From a virus, in the IMG/VR virus record IMGVR_UViG_3300046472_000120, positions 1 through 27,747 of that record: a DNA stretch of 27,747 nucleotides; one strand, given 5' to 3'. Below are positions 7,818-14,050 of the stretch, one piece after another. Numbering within the stretch: the stretch's first letter is position 1; every line of letters begins with the position of its first letter. The position numbers were made by a program, and so were the translations under genes. The notes under the pieces were generated by a model, which saw nothing but the letters and a program-made list of their open reading frames with translations, did not search any database and was not told where the DNA came from.

Positions 7818-8110
7818 GCAACGTTGAGCAATTGCCGGTCAAGGCAACCAGCGACCGGCCCGCGCCCAAGCGGATCATGCGCCCGTGCGAATACGGCATG
7901 TGGAACGCCATTAAGGACATGGAAATGCAGTTGGGCACCGTCGAAGCCTACAACCGTATTTGCGATTGGGCGCAGTCGCTGAAAGCGAAGATTGACCGCG
8001 GTGACGCCCAAGCACAACACAAGATGTTTGCGACCGATCCGACATGGATCTATCCGGTGGGAGCCATGAATAACCGCTCCACCGCCCCATCAAGCGAGGA
8101 GAAATCGTGA
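7814..8110 (+). CDS. Hypothetical protein, 98 aa
   Basis: The start is the ATG of the ATGA overlap at 7814 (MSNVEQLPVKATSDRPAPKR). The N-terminal 20 residues are probably disordered, and the middle is one helical unit (MWNAIKDMEMQLGTVEAYNRICDWAQSL is its extent, residues 29-56). It ends in a GTGA overlap with the next gene. No recognised domain. Confidence 0.5.
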   Translation: MSNVEQLPVKATSDRPAPKRIMRPCEYGMWNAIKDMEMQLGTVEAYNRICDWAQSLKAKIDRGDAQAQHKMFATDPTWIYPVGAMNNRSTAPSSEEKS

Positions 8111-8445
8111 GCAAATCGAAACTGGAGCGCTGGCTCGAAGCTGGTCGATACCTGCCGCGATTCATGCGCGACTTCCACGACCAGAAAGACCTGTTCAAGG
8201 CGATCCACCAGACCATCAAGGTCCATGACAAGGATTACATCGGGGACGTGACGTGGGTCAAAGGCCAGATCTACGTGATCGACATTTTCCTTTGGTGGAT
8301 GGCGCGACGCGGCTACACACTTCAGCCCGCACGCGCCGATCTGGAGTTCGTCGACATTCACGAAACGATTCATCAACAGAACGAACGGCGGAGCGCGGCT
8401 GAGATGGCTGCGTTGAAAGGCTCGTTCGGAAAGGAGCCGTCATGA
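8107..8445 (+). CDS. Hypothetical protein, 112 aa
   Basis: It starts at GTG within a GTGA overlap and has GAGGAG upstream. The protein is basic at the N-terminus (SKSKLERWLEAGRYLPRFMRDFHD), then has an aromatic region (VIDIFLWWMARRGY) that is too short for a confident membrane helix, and a charged C-terminus. It overlaps the next gene by ATGA. Function unknown. Confidence 0.55.
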   Translation: MSKSKLERWLEAGRYLPRFMRDFHDQKDLFKAIHQTIKVHDKDYIGDVTWVKGQIYVIDIFLWWMARRGYTLQPARADLEFVDIHETIHQQNERRSAAEMAALKGSFGKEPS

Positions 8446-8705
8446 AAGTGCCGCCCGAATTTACGAAGTGGTGGGAAGAACATGGCCGGTTCGTGCGTGC
8501 TGGCGGCGGCCAGTACGAAATCTCGTTCGCGTTCGCCGCATGGAATGCATCTCGCGAGGCCGCTCTTGAAGAGGCCGCCAATGTCTGCGACGAGAAACAG
8601 GACTGGTACGAGAAGGACCGCTGCATGGGCCAAGCAACCGCAGTAGGCGCATGCGCTGAAGAGATTCGCGCTATCGCAGCAAGCGACAGCGATGGGGGTG
8701 CTTGA
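8442..8705 (+). CDS. Phage protein with AAWNASREAALEEAA motif, 87 aa
   Basis: Starts at an ATGA overlap behind AAGGAG. The sequence FAAWNASREAALEEAANVCD followed by a GACAEEIRAIA helix is a motif seen in many short enterobacterial and Burkholderia phage proteins of unknown role. It is a soluble, helical protein with four Cys spread over the C-terminal half. Confidence 0.55.
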   Translation: MKVPPEFTKWWEEHGRFVRAGGGQYEISFAFAAWNASREAALEEAANVCDEKQDWYEKDRCMGQATAVGACAEEIRAIAASDSDGGA

Positions 8706-8706
8706 A

Positions 8707-8796
8707 ATGGAACTGCTCGCAACAGCAGCCCTCGTGCTGGTGATCGGTATGTCGATGGATGCGTGTGTTGATATTTTTATGGGGAGGCGGGGGTGA
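8707..8796 (+). CDS. 29-aa membrane micro-protein
   Basis: The ORF begins one base after the previous stop and ends in a GTGA overlap with the next gene. It encodes MELLATAALVLVIGMSMDAC and a short basic tail, so most of its length is one membrane helix. The dense coupling supports translation. Function unknown; size and topology fit small membrane regulators. Confidence 0.35.
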   Translation: MELLATAALVLVIGMSMDACVDIFMGRRG

Positions 8797-9074
8797 GTCA
8801 AACGAAACTGATTGAAACGGTCCGCGATTGCAACCGCGAAATCACTCCGGCCGATCGTCACGGTCTGCTCAAGTTGATCGAACAGCAAGCCGCCCGCATC
8901 GCCGCCCTCGAATCCCAACTCACCGCCAAAACAGAGCTAGCCACGCTATACGCAGCGTCTTTGCGGAAGGTGGAGGGGGATGGGGGGGGGGAAATTGTCC
9001 CGCAAGCAGATCGAACAGATTGCCGGCGGGTGCATGGAGTCAGGCCGCTACTGGCTGTTCATGGTGCAGATTGA
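8793..9074 (+). CDS. Coiled-coil mosaic protein ending at a poly-G tract
   Basis: Starts at GTG in a GTGA overlap. Residues 28-45 repeat the LIEQQAARIAALE coiled coil of the gene at 7299. At 8982-8991 the frame crosses ten consecutive Gs. Beyond this the protein looks non-coding (EIVPQADRTDCRRVHG), whereas the +1 frame gives a well-formed sequence (LSRKQIEQIAGG). With nine Gs the ORF would fuse in frame with that sequence and end at 9111. The real C-terminus is therefore uncertain: two genes, or one gene with a slippery tract. Confidence 0.45.
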   Translation: MSQTKLIETVRDCNREITPADRHGLLKLIEQQAARIAALESQLTAKTELATLYAASLRKVEGDGGGEIVPQADRTDCRRVHGVRPLLAVHGAD

Positions 9075-9111
9075 CGACGCTATCGCGGCGAATGAGGGGC
9101 GGCACTCATGA
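8980..9111 (+). CDS. Short helical ORF behind the poly-G tract, 43 aa
   Basis: An ATG at 8980-8982 leads straight into the G run (M-G-G-G-K-L-S-R) and has GGTGGAGGGGG as a possible ribosome-binding site. The product, with RKQIEQIAGGCMESGRYWLF, looks like a real small phage protein. It may be independent or the C-terminal half of the gene at 8793 after a one-base shift. A nine-codon ORF (9108-9140) follows in an ATGA overlap and may be a remnant of a gene disrupted by the antisense gene next door. Confidence 0.45.
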   Translation: MGGGKLSRKQIEQIAGGCMESGRYWLFMVQIDDAIAANEGRHS

Positions 9112-9133
9112 GCGACCCCGAATTCGCCTCGCC

Positions 9134-9355
9134 TCACTGATAGCCGGACACTGATAGCCATTTTCGGCCGGCATCAGTGATTTCGAAAACTTCCATACGG
9201 CCACTGACCGGCCGGATAAATGCCTCGCTCTTAAGCGGAGGCGTCCAATGATCAATGATCGACTGATCGTTGATTACGCAAGGCCCATTCTCGGCAAGAG
9301 CCTTAAGGCAGTCGATATATTTCAAATCCGCTGGTTCAAACACTTCATCGTTCAT
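9134..9355 (-). CDS. Antisense small winged-helix-like protein, 73 aa
   Basis: This is the only convincing - strand gene in the first 15 kb. AGGA lies 7 bases before the ATG and a promoter is visible upstream (see 9386-9413). The protein has a helix (DLKYIDCLKALAENG), a polar middle and a MEVFEITDAGRKWL ending that looks like the wing of small winged-helix proteins. It may be a DNA- or protein-binding regulator; this is a weak guess. Its opposite orientation, own promoter and position between broken + strand coupling suggest a moron expressed in the lysogen. Confidence 0.55.
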   Translation of the reverse strand: MNDEVFEPADLKYIDCLKALAENGPCVINDQSIIDHWTPPLKSEAFIRPVSGRMEVFEITDAGRKWLSVSGYQ

Positions 9356-9385
9356 GCGCGAATCCTGGCTGGTTGGGGTAGGCCG

Positions 9386-9413
9386 ATCGTAGCAGTTTTA
9401 GACCGTTTCGCAA
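9386..9413 (-). promoter_or_regulatory. Promoter for the antisense gene
   Basis: On the - strand the sequence TTGCGA (9413-9408), a 16-base spacer and TACGAT (9391-9386) form a sigma70-like promoter about 31 bases before the start of the gene ending at 9134. It points against the early operon. Prediction by eye only. Confidence 0.4.
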
Positions 9414-9423
9414 GGACAAAAAC

Positions 9424-9726
9424 ATGACCCTATACGCCGTCCACGTCCAAGGCCCGGACGACATCATTGCAGCACCGAACGAGCGCGATGCTCAGCTTCT
9501 GGCAGACAAGCTAACGGCGCATTTTGCAGAAATCAAGAAAGAGCGCGGTGACAACTACCCATCTGTGCTTGCCGAGGTTGTCGTCTGGCCGTCGAGCGAC
9601 GCCAAAGGCCATGCAAAGCAACTCGTCGAAGATTGGGCATATCACGCGGCGTTCATCGGGCCGGTTGAAGCCGAACCGGAGAGGGATACAAGGACGATGG
9701 ATATGTTTCAGGAGCAAGCGGGATGA
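9424..9726 (+). CDS. Hypothetical protein, 100 aa
   Basis: Restarts the + strand operon after the antisense gene, with AAGGA upstream of the ATG. The protein begins with a beta strand (MTLYAVHVQGPDDIIAAP) and has an alpha-beta pattern (NERDAQLLADKLTAHFAEI, then VLAEVVVWP), so a small alpha/beta fold is likely. It overlaps the next gene by ATGA. Function unknown. Confidence 0.6.
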   Translation: MTLYAVHVQGPDDIIAAPNERDAQLLADKLTAHFAEIKKERGDNYPSVLAEVVVWPSSDAKGHAKQLVEDWAYHAAFIGPVEAEPERDTRTMDMFQEQAG

Positions 9727-9938
9727 GAACCGATTGGTTTCCGGCGAGCATTGAGCCAGTCCGTCGCGGCTGGTATGAAATACAAACGCGAGCGCTGCGC
9801 TGCAATTGCTGCTGTACGGATGGGTACTGGAATGGCTCCGAGTTCGTCCGATTTGGACGCTTCGCCGACTTAATGAACGTCTACGAGGCATTCCGTGACG
9901 TTACTCGTTGGCGTGGCCTGACTGAGGAAGCGCGATGA
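9723..9938 (+). CDS. Hypothetical Cys/Trp-rich phage protein, 71 aa
   Basis: Starts at an ATGA overlap. The opening WFPASIEPVRRGWYE and the closing WRGL motif are typical of a short phage family of unknown role. Residues 26-33 carry a CNCCC cluster that could bind metal. It ends in another ATGA overlap with the ASCH-like gene. Confidence 0.6.
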   Translation: MRTDWFPASIEPVRRGWYEIQTRALRCNCCCTDGYWNGSEFVRFGRFADLMNVYEAFRDVTRWRGLTEEAR

Positions 9939-10216
9939 CCCTACCCACCCTAGTCCTACCTCTCAAATCCGAATACTTCGACGCGATCCGCAGCGGCGCG
10001 AAGGTCGAGGAATACCGCCTTGTCAACGAGTATTGGACCAAGCGCCTCGTCGGTCGCCACTACGGTCGAATCGTGCTGACCAAAGGTTATCCCAAAGCCG
10101 ATGACCACGAGCGCCGCATTCTCAAGCCGTGGCGCGGCTACATCGAACGAACAATCCTGCATCCGCACTTCGGGCCTGAGCCTGTGCGGGTGTTTGCAAT
10201 CAATGTGGGGGCGTGA
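9935..10216 (+). CDS. ASCH/PUA-like domain protein, 93 aa
   Basis: The sequence begins LVLPLKSEYFDAIRSGAKVEEYRL, which matches the ASCH signature (a strand, then a helix with IxxGxKxxEyR), followed by YWTKRL and a strand IVLTKGYP. ASCH domains are PUA-like beta barrels thought to bind RNA or modified nucleotides; phage copies are common, mostly with unknown targets. Length fits a stand-alone domain. The stop shares a base with the next ATG. Confidence 0.65.
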   Translation: MTLPTLVLPLKSEYFDAIRSGAKVEEYRLVNEYWTKRLVGRHYGRIVLTKGYPKADDHERRILKPWRGYIERTILHPHFGPEPVRVFAINVGA

Positions 10217-10377
10217 TGAAAGACCTTGCCGAACTGAAAGACGAACTCCGCTGGGCGATTGCCAACAACGAAGAACGCCCGCGGACAGAACTCGCGTTGC
10301 GATGGGCGCTTGAAGCACTAGAGGCAATGCCGGTAATTGCCGAGGCAGAAGCGAAGACTGAGGAGGTGGGGTTGTGA
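10216..10377 (+). CDS. Hypothetical helical protein, 53 aa
   Basis: The ATG overlaps the previous stop by one base (TGATG). It encodes an amphipathic, acidic helical protein (LAELKDELRWAI, LALRWALEALEAM) and ends in a GTGA overlap. It is probably a small early phage protein; no function seen. Confidence 0.45.
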   Translation: MKDLAELKDELRWAIANNEERPRTELALRWALEALEAMPVIAEAEAKTEEVGL

Positions 10378-10592
10378 GCGAACGCAACCTATTCCGCGAG
10401 TTAGTCGATGGACTGGACGAGCTAAAGCGCGAGCGCGAAGCGCACGGCTTGACGCGAAAGATCAAGATCACGCGCTTACGCTTCCGAAAGATGCGCAAGC
10501 CATATTACCGGAGGATGCTGATCCCGGCTCGTCACAGGTTCCGTACCCCAATGGTTGTGCGGCGTTATGGACTCGTAGGGAGGTTGCGATGA
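10374..10592 (+). CDS. Small protein with antitoxin-like N-terminus and Arg-rich tail
   Basis: GTG start in a GTGA overlap, behind GAGGAGG. The first 30 residues (MSERNLFRELVDGLDELKRE) look like the N-terminus of HigA-type antitoxin/HTH regulators, but no helix-turn-helix follows. Instead there is a very Arg/Lys-rich tail (LRFRKMRKPYYRRML). It could be a truncated regulator or an RNA/DNA-binding peptide. The resemblance is from memory and short. Confidence 0.4.
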   Translation: MSERNLFRELVDGLDELKREREAHGLTRKIKITRLRFRKMRKPYYRRMLIPARHRFRTPMVVRRYGLVGRLR

Positions 10593-10708
10593 CTGGTCGT
10601 TGGAAGGAATTCGGTCGAGGGGTCTGGACCGGCTACTGGCTATCGTGCAAATGGCTATCGCCAGCGTGGTTCGCGCTGGTGGCGTATCTGATATGGAAGC
10701 ATTGGTGA
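10589..10708 (+). CDS. 39-aa Trp-rich membrane peptide
   Basis: Starts at the ATGA overlap with the previous gene, with GGGAGG upstream. Residues 15-37 form one helix rich in Trp and Leu (YWLSCKWLSPAWFALVAYLI), preceded by basic residues, giving a membrane peptide with a cytoplasmic N-terminus. Function unknown. Confidence 0.45.
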   Translation: MTGRWKEFGRGVWTGYWLSCKWLSPAWFALVAYLIWKHW

Positions 10709-10792
10709 ATGCAGGAAGCGTTTGAACAGATTCTGCGGGTGACCGCGAGGGAATGGGAGGTTGAATGGGTATCGCAGAAGGAAAGCGCGTGA
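10709..10792 (+). CDS. 27-aa micro-ORF
   Basis: The ATG follows directly on the previous stop. The peptide (MQEAFEQILRVTAREWEVEW plus seven residues) is helical and acidic. Support is only its exact stop-start coupling. An 11-codon GTG ORF (10789-10824) continues the chain and may just carry ribosomes to the GIY-YIG gene. Confidence 0.3.
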   Translation: MQEAFEQILRVTAREWEVEWVSQKESA

Positions 10793-10810
10793 GCGCGAAA
10801 GAGGCCGCCT

Positions 10811-11407
10811 ATGCCAGCGCGTAAGCCGCCGACCAACACATACTGGACAATTCGTCACAACTGGAACGGGGAGCTGTGGCCGCGTCTTTGGCCCAGCGAA
10901 GAATCTGCATGGAAGGCGCTCGCAAAAGAAACGGGGTTCACGAGAGCCGAAGTCGCAGAAAAATGCAATTGGTCAATGGTTCAGGTAAAGGTTTCTTTGG
11001 TTGCGGAGGTTGTCCCCGAAGACGCGCCACTTATCATTCCAACAGCGACGGCCGGGAAAGCGATTCCGGCAGAACTAGCGCAGTTCGGCGGCATTTTAGA
11101 TGCCTTCAATTGCACCCTGCCATGCGGCGTCTATTTCCTTTACCTGAAAGGGGCGCTCCAGTATATCGGCCAGTCACTAGACCCTTCCGCGCGCATTGCC
11201 CAGCATCGGAGCCAGGGAAAAGTGTTTGACCATGTATTTGTTCTGCCGACGCCTGCGTTTATGCTGGGTCAGGTCGAGGGCGTGATGATTCGTAAATTCA
11301 AGCCGCCGCTCAATTTGGCTGTCGCGATCCATAAGGGCGAATCTGACGATGAAACGATCGCCTGGCTAAGAAATCCCACCCCGATGATCGAGGAATGCAA
11401 TGACTGA
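10811..11407 (+). CDS. GIY-YIG nuclease-domain protein, 198 aa
   Basis: The ATG has GAGG 6 bases upstream. Residues 106-121 carry the GIY-YIG core (GVYFLYLKGALQYIGQS), followed by the conserved Arg (ARIAQH) and a Glu near 158 (LGQVEGVMIRKFKPPLN), which together form the family's active site. The N-terminal 95 residues have a helical segment resembling a small DNA-binding module (ALAKETGFTRAEVAEKCNWS). GIY-YIG enzymes cut DNA in repair, restriction and homing. Its position just before the excisionase-like and integrase genes suggests a phage-borne mobile or accessory nuclease. Specific target unknown. Confidence 0.75.
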   Translation: MPARKPPTNTYWTIRHNWNGELWPRLWPSEESAWKALAKETGFTRAEVAEKCNWSMVQVKVSLVAEVVPEDAPLIIPTATAGKAIPAELAQFGGILDAFNCTLPCGVYFLYLKGALQYIGQSLDPSARIAQHRSQGKVFDHVFVLPTPAFMLGQVEGVMIRKFKPPLNLAVAIHKGESDDETIAWLRNPTPMIEECND

Positions 11408-11615
11408 TTCGATGTTTCTGTCGGACGAAGAACTAACCGAACTGACCGGCAAGCGCTACAACGCCGTTCGTGTGCGCGTCCTTCGCGGGATGGGCATCGA
11501 ACACAAACTCCGCCCGGATGGGTCAATCGCCGTGCTGCGTCTGCACGTCGAAAGAATGTTCGGCGAGAAATCTACCAAGCCTAAAATGAAGGTCTGGGAA
11601 CCAGCCTTCCACTGA
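11400..11615 (+). CDS. DUF4224 protein, candidate excisionase, 71 aa
   Basis: Overlaps the GIY-YIG gene by 8 bases. The opening FLSDEELTELTGKRYNAVRVRVLRGMGI (residues 6-33) is the DUF4224 pattern, a small winged-helix-like unit, followed by a basic tail. DUF4224 proteins are found directly upstream of tyrosine integrases in many proteobacterial prophages and are plausible recombination directionality factors. Here it ends two bases before the integrase ATG. Confidence 0.7.
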   Translation: MTDSMFLSDEELTELTGKRYNAVRVRVLRGMGIEHKLRPDGSIAVLRLHVERMFGEKSTKPKMKVWEPAFH

Positions 11616-11617
11616 CC

Positions 11618-12670
11618 ATGCCGCGCGCCAAAAACAAGGAAAATCAGGGATTGCCGACCCGCTGGCAGAGCATGCACGGCGCCTACTATTACCAGGTGCC
11701 GAAGGGGCAGGAACTGCTGTGGGATGGCAAGAAGAAATTCAGGCTCGGAAAGACGCTGCCTGAGGCCTATAAGGTCTGGGCCGAAAGGATTGGTCGGACA
11801 GATAATGTGCGGACCGTGGGCGCGCTTCTGGACCGGTACGCGCTAGAGGTCATACCGACCAAATCCCCGTCAACGCAGACACAGAATCTGGCTGGGCTGA
11901 AAAATATCCGGGCCAAGTTCGGGGCCGCGCCGCTGGATTCAGTCAAGCCGACGCACATCTACCAGTATCTGGATTGGCGGCCGGCGAAGACTTCGGGGAA
12001 GCGTGAGATTGAGATTTTGTCCCACGCATTCACGAAAGCGGTCGAGTGGGGCTATATCGAGAAACACCCGTTCGCCTGGCAATTGCGAATCGAGTCGGAT
12101 GCGCCGCGGACCAGGTACGTGGAAGATTGGGAGATTGTCGAATGTCTGTCGATTGATTCGAAGCGGAAGAAGGGGAGTGTGCTGGCCGTCCAGTCGTATA
12201 TCCGGGTCAAGTTGCTAACCGGCATGCGCCGCGGCGATCTTTTGCGCCTGAGCATGTCCGACCTGCAGGACGATGGGATTCACCTGACGCCGAACAAGAC
12301 CAAGAAGTCGACCGGCAAGCGGGTCATCATCGGATGGTCCGACGAGTTGCGTGAAGCGGTCGCCATGGCGAAGGCAGCGCGCCCGGTACAGATTGGCCCA
12401 TTCCTGTTCTGCAACCGGTCTGGCGAGTGCTATATCGATGAGGCGACGGGGAGGGCTGGAGGGTGGGAGTCTCTGTGGCGCGGATTCATGGCTCGCGTGC
12501 TGAATGAGACCAAGGTGACGGAGCGATTCACGGAGCACGACCTACGGGCGAAGTGCGCGAGCGACGCCGAGACACTGGCGCACGCGCAGGCTCTCATGAC
12601 GCACGCCGACAGCCGGATCACGGATCGAATCTACCGGCGCAAACCGGAGATGGTGAAGCCGCTCAGGTAG
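11618..12670 (+). CDS. int: Tyrosine-recombinase integrase
   Basis: This 350-aa enzyme has a core-binding domain (about 60-150) and a C-terminal catalytic domain. The catalytic set is visible: Arg204/205 (TGMRRGDLLRL), a Lys in the KKSTGKR beta hairpin, His307 and Arg310 (EHDLRAK), His329 (MTHADSR) and the nucleophile Tyr339 (RIYRRK). Length and order fit phage integrases. It reads towards an attachment site 120 bases downstream whose core is the 3' half of a tRNA-Ser-like gene, so it should integrate there. No clear ribosome-binding site precedes the ATG; translation is probably coupled to the DUF4224 gene. Confidence 0.92.
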   Translation: MPRAKNKENQGLPTRWQSMHGAYYYQVPKGQELLWDGKKKFRLGKTLPEAYKVWAERIGRTDNVRTVGALLDRYALEVIPTKSPSTQTQNLAGLKNIRAKFGAAPLDSVKPTHIYQYLDWRPAKTSGKREIEILSHAFTKAVEWGYIEKHPFAWQLRIESDAPRTRYVEDWEIVECLSIDSKRKKGSVLAVQSYIRVKLLTGMRRGDLLRLSMSDLQDDGIHLTPNKTKKSTGKRVIIGWSDELREAVAMAKAARPVQIGPFLFCNRSGECYIDEATGRAGGWESLWRGFMARVLNETKVTERFTEHDLRAKCASDAETLAHAQALMTHADSRITDRIYRRKPEMVKPLR

Positions 12671-12792
12671 ACCGAAATCCGTGCTATTCAGGTTTTATGC
12701 TCACGGAGTTTCAAGGCTTGCCGAGGCGATGTATACTTTTGAATAACACACATGTAAAGGCTGTCCGCCTTATCTTATTTGGCGAAGCGAGA

Positions 12793-12847
12793 CTTGAACG
12801 TACCGGTTAATAACCTATCCGGGGTTCGAATCCCCGTCTCTCCGCCA
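12793..12847 (+). other. attP core: 3' half of a tRNA-Ser(UGA)-like gene
   Basis: Reading from 12793: a 7-base anticodon loop CTTGAAC (anticodon TGA), stem GTACC, a variable arm with stem GGTT-AAT-AACC, a perfect T-arm CGGGG-TTCGAAT-CCCCG, acceptor strand TCTCTCC, discriminator G and CCA. The long variable arm and TGA indicate tRNA-Ser. The 5' half is absent: the bases before 12793 do not pair with GTACC. This is the usual result of tRNA-targeted phages carrying the 3' end to restore the host gene, with crossover in or near the anticodon loop. Confidence 0.75.
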
Positions 12848-12856
12848 GTATCAAAT

Positions 12857-12882
12857 AAGGCTCCCAGCATGGGGGCCTTTCT
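12857..12882 (+). terminator. Rho-independent terminator after the tRNA core
   Basis: AAGGCTCCC - AGCAT - GGGGGCCTT followed by TCTC forms a 9-bp stem with one G-T pair and a short T-rich tail. It would end transcription from the integrase, or from the restored host tRNA gene after integration. Confidence 0.6.
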
Positions 12883-12937
12883 CATTTGTGCTATTCGGAT
12901 CATGGTGTGCTATTCGAGAGGGGCAAAATTCTCTCGT

Positions 12938-12968
12938 TTGGCGTATCGTACTGTACGCCCATACAGTA
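12938..12968 (+). promoter_or_regulatory. LexA-box promoter of the right-arm operon
   Basis: TACTGTACGCCCATACAGTA (12949-12968) has the LexA core CTG-N10-CAG and symmetric TA..TA ends. A possible -35 (TTGGCG, 12938-12943) and -10 (TACAGT, 12962-12967) put the box across the promoter, so LexA would block it. Transcription would start near 12974, almost at the ATG at 12975, which has no ribosome-binding site, so the first message may be leaderless. Confidence 0.65.
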
Positions 12969-12974
12969 TCTGCC

Positions 12975-13196
12975 ATGAACCTACGCGACCCCTACGGAAC
13001 TGCTCGACCCTGCCGATTGTGCGAGCATTGGGGCGGCGAAATTCCCGGAACATCGCATGCGGACTGTCTGCGTGATAACGAGATACGAGTGCAGGCGGAT
13101 GGAGCGCGCGGCTGCGTGTTTTGGGTGCGCGCGACCGGCTCAGATGATGAGGTGCCAAATGTTCGAATACGCCAACCCCGAAGCAATCCTGGCTGA
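12975..13196 (+). CDS. Small Cys-rich protein, first gene of SOS-type operon, 73 aa
   Basis: The ATG lies 7 bases after the LexA box. The product has a zinc-finger-like arrangement: CRLC near residue 12, HADC near 28 and a lone Cys near 46 (GARGCVFWVRA). It resembles short Burkholderia phage proteins of unknown role. Its 3' end overlaps the next gene by 38 bases. Confidence 0.55.
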   Translation: MNLRDPYGTARPCRLCEHWGGEIPGTSHADCLRDNEIRVQADGARGCVFWVRATGSDDEVPNVRIRQPRSNPG

Positions 13197-13338
13197 GATG
13201 CCGATCGTGGCGAACGATCTGGGGCATACGCCGCTGGATGACTTCGACAATTTTTGCTCAGTCACAGGATGCCCGCGAGACAATGCGTGGGCGAAACTGG
13301 CGATGGTCTGGGCGACACAATCTAGGGAGAAGCGATGA
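13159..13338 (+). CDS. Hypothetical protein, 59 aa
   Basis: ATG 13159 follows GATGAGG. The product is acidic, opening with MFEYANPEAILAEMP and containing two Cys (NFCSVTGCPRD) that might bind metal or form a turn. It overlaps the gene before it and the gene after it (ATGA), so it is part of the LexA-box operon. Function unknown. Confidence 0.5.
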   Translation: MFEYANPEAILAEMPIVANDLGHTPLDDFDNFCSVTGCPRDNAWAKLAMVWATQSREKR

Positions 13339-13670
13339 ACGATGACAGGGAATTGACAGAACTGGCGGCGAAGGCGGCCGGAATTGACGTCGAATGGATA
13401 GATGAAATCGGTTGGCACGCTCGCAAGGACGCAGAAGCATTCGAGGGCGGCGCAAAATGGTTTCGTCCGCTGAGCGATGATGGCGACGCGCTGAGACTTG
13501 CCGTGAAGCTGGGCATCAATCTTGAGATCGGCGAAGTCGGCTTTGGCGACGCACAGGCCGGCAAACGAGATGACTGGGCCTGCGAGTGGCTAAGCGGCGA
13601 CGATCCTTGCGCTTCTGTGCGCCGAGCAATCGTCCGTTCTGCCGCCGCTATGGCAAAGACAACCGCTTGA
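13335..13670 (+). CDS. Phage protein with DDGDALRLAVKL motif, 111 aa
   Basis: Starts at an ATGA overlap. ELAAKAAGI at the N-terminus followed by a W-N/R-PL-DDGDALRLAVKLG stretch is a pattern common in short phage proteins near nin-type genes. It is soluble and alpha/beta in character, with unknown function. A C-terminal RRAIVRSAAAMA helix closes the protein. Confidence 0.6.
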   Translation: MNDDRELTELAAKAAGIDVEWIDEIGWHARKDAEAFEGGAKWFRPLSDDGDALRLAVKLGINLEIGEVGFGDAQAGKRDDWACEWLSGDDPCASVRRAIVRSAAAMAKTTA

Positions 13671-13710
13671 CCGATTTCGAGCGGGATTGATGGATTTCGA
13701 GGGAGGAAGT

Positions 13711-14013
13711 GTGAAGGTATCGGAACTGGAAGGCGCGTTGCTGGACTACTGGGTGGCGAGGGCTGAAGGATTCACGAACACGTTCGAAGCGTTCAAGGAT
13801 TCGCCGACGCCGTATTCGTCGAAATGGGAATATGGCGGCCTGATCATTGAACGAGAACGCATCGACATCAACACAACAGTCGACGGATGGGGGGCATACT
13901 GCGACATCAATACTCGCATGCCTGGATCGACAGCATTGGAAGCTGCAATGCGTGCCTACGTGGCTTGGAAGTTTGATGATGAAGTAGAAGGCGCGCCGCA
14001 CGAAGCCGGCTGA
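13711..14013 (+). CDS. DUF2591 (NinX-like) protein, 100 aa
   Basis: The GTG start has GGGAGGAAGT upstream. VKVSELEGALLDYWVARAEG at the N-terminus is the DUF2591/NinX signature, and the C-terminal STALEAAMRAYVAWKFDDEV helix also fits. NinX is a small protein of lambdoid phage nin regions with no settled function. Here it sits in the operon behind the LexA box rather than in a lambda-like replication region. Confidence 0.7.
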   Translation: MKVSELEGALLDYWVARAEGFTNTFEAFKDSPTPYSSKWEYGGLIIERERIDINTTVDGWGAYCDINTRMPGSTALEAAMRAYVAWKFDDEVEGAPHEAG

Positions 14014-14050
14014 TTGATGCGCTGCCGAGTGGCAGGCTGGAGGATGGATT

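Larger units (their letters stand above)
12681..12916. other. Phage attachment site attP with arm repeats
   Basis: Between the integrase and the next operon lies a 304-base gap. It holds a tRNA-derived core (12793-12847) flanked by three direct copies of GTGCTATTC: 12681-12689 on the integrase side, 12888-12896 and 12907-12915 on the other. Such repeats on both sides are what integrase arm-type binding sites look like in an intact attP. A 6-bp inverted pair (CGAGAG at 12915, CTCTCG at 12931) lies just beyond. This argues that the phage is not interrupted by chromosome here. Confidence 0.65.

Noticed and set aside
9108-9140. Nine-codon ORF before the antisense gene
   Set aside because: Too short to support as a gene; noted only as a possible truncated remnant.
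10789-10824. Eleven-codon GTG ORF before the GIY-YIG gene
   Set aside because: May act in translational coupling, but there is no evidence for a product.
12793-12847. A functional tRNA-Ser gene
   Set aside because: Only the 3' half from the anticodon loop onward is present; no 5' acceptor strand, D-arm or matching anticodon stem upstream. It is an attachment core.
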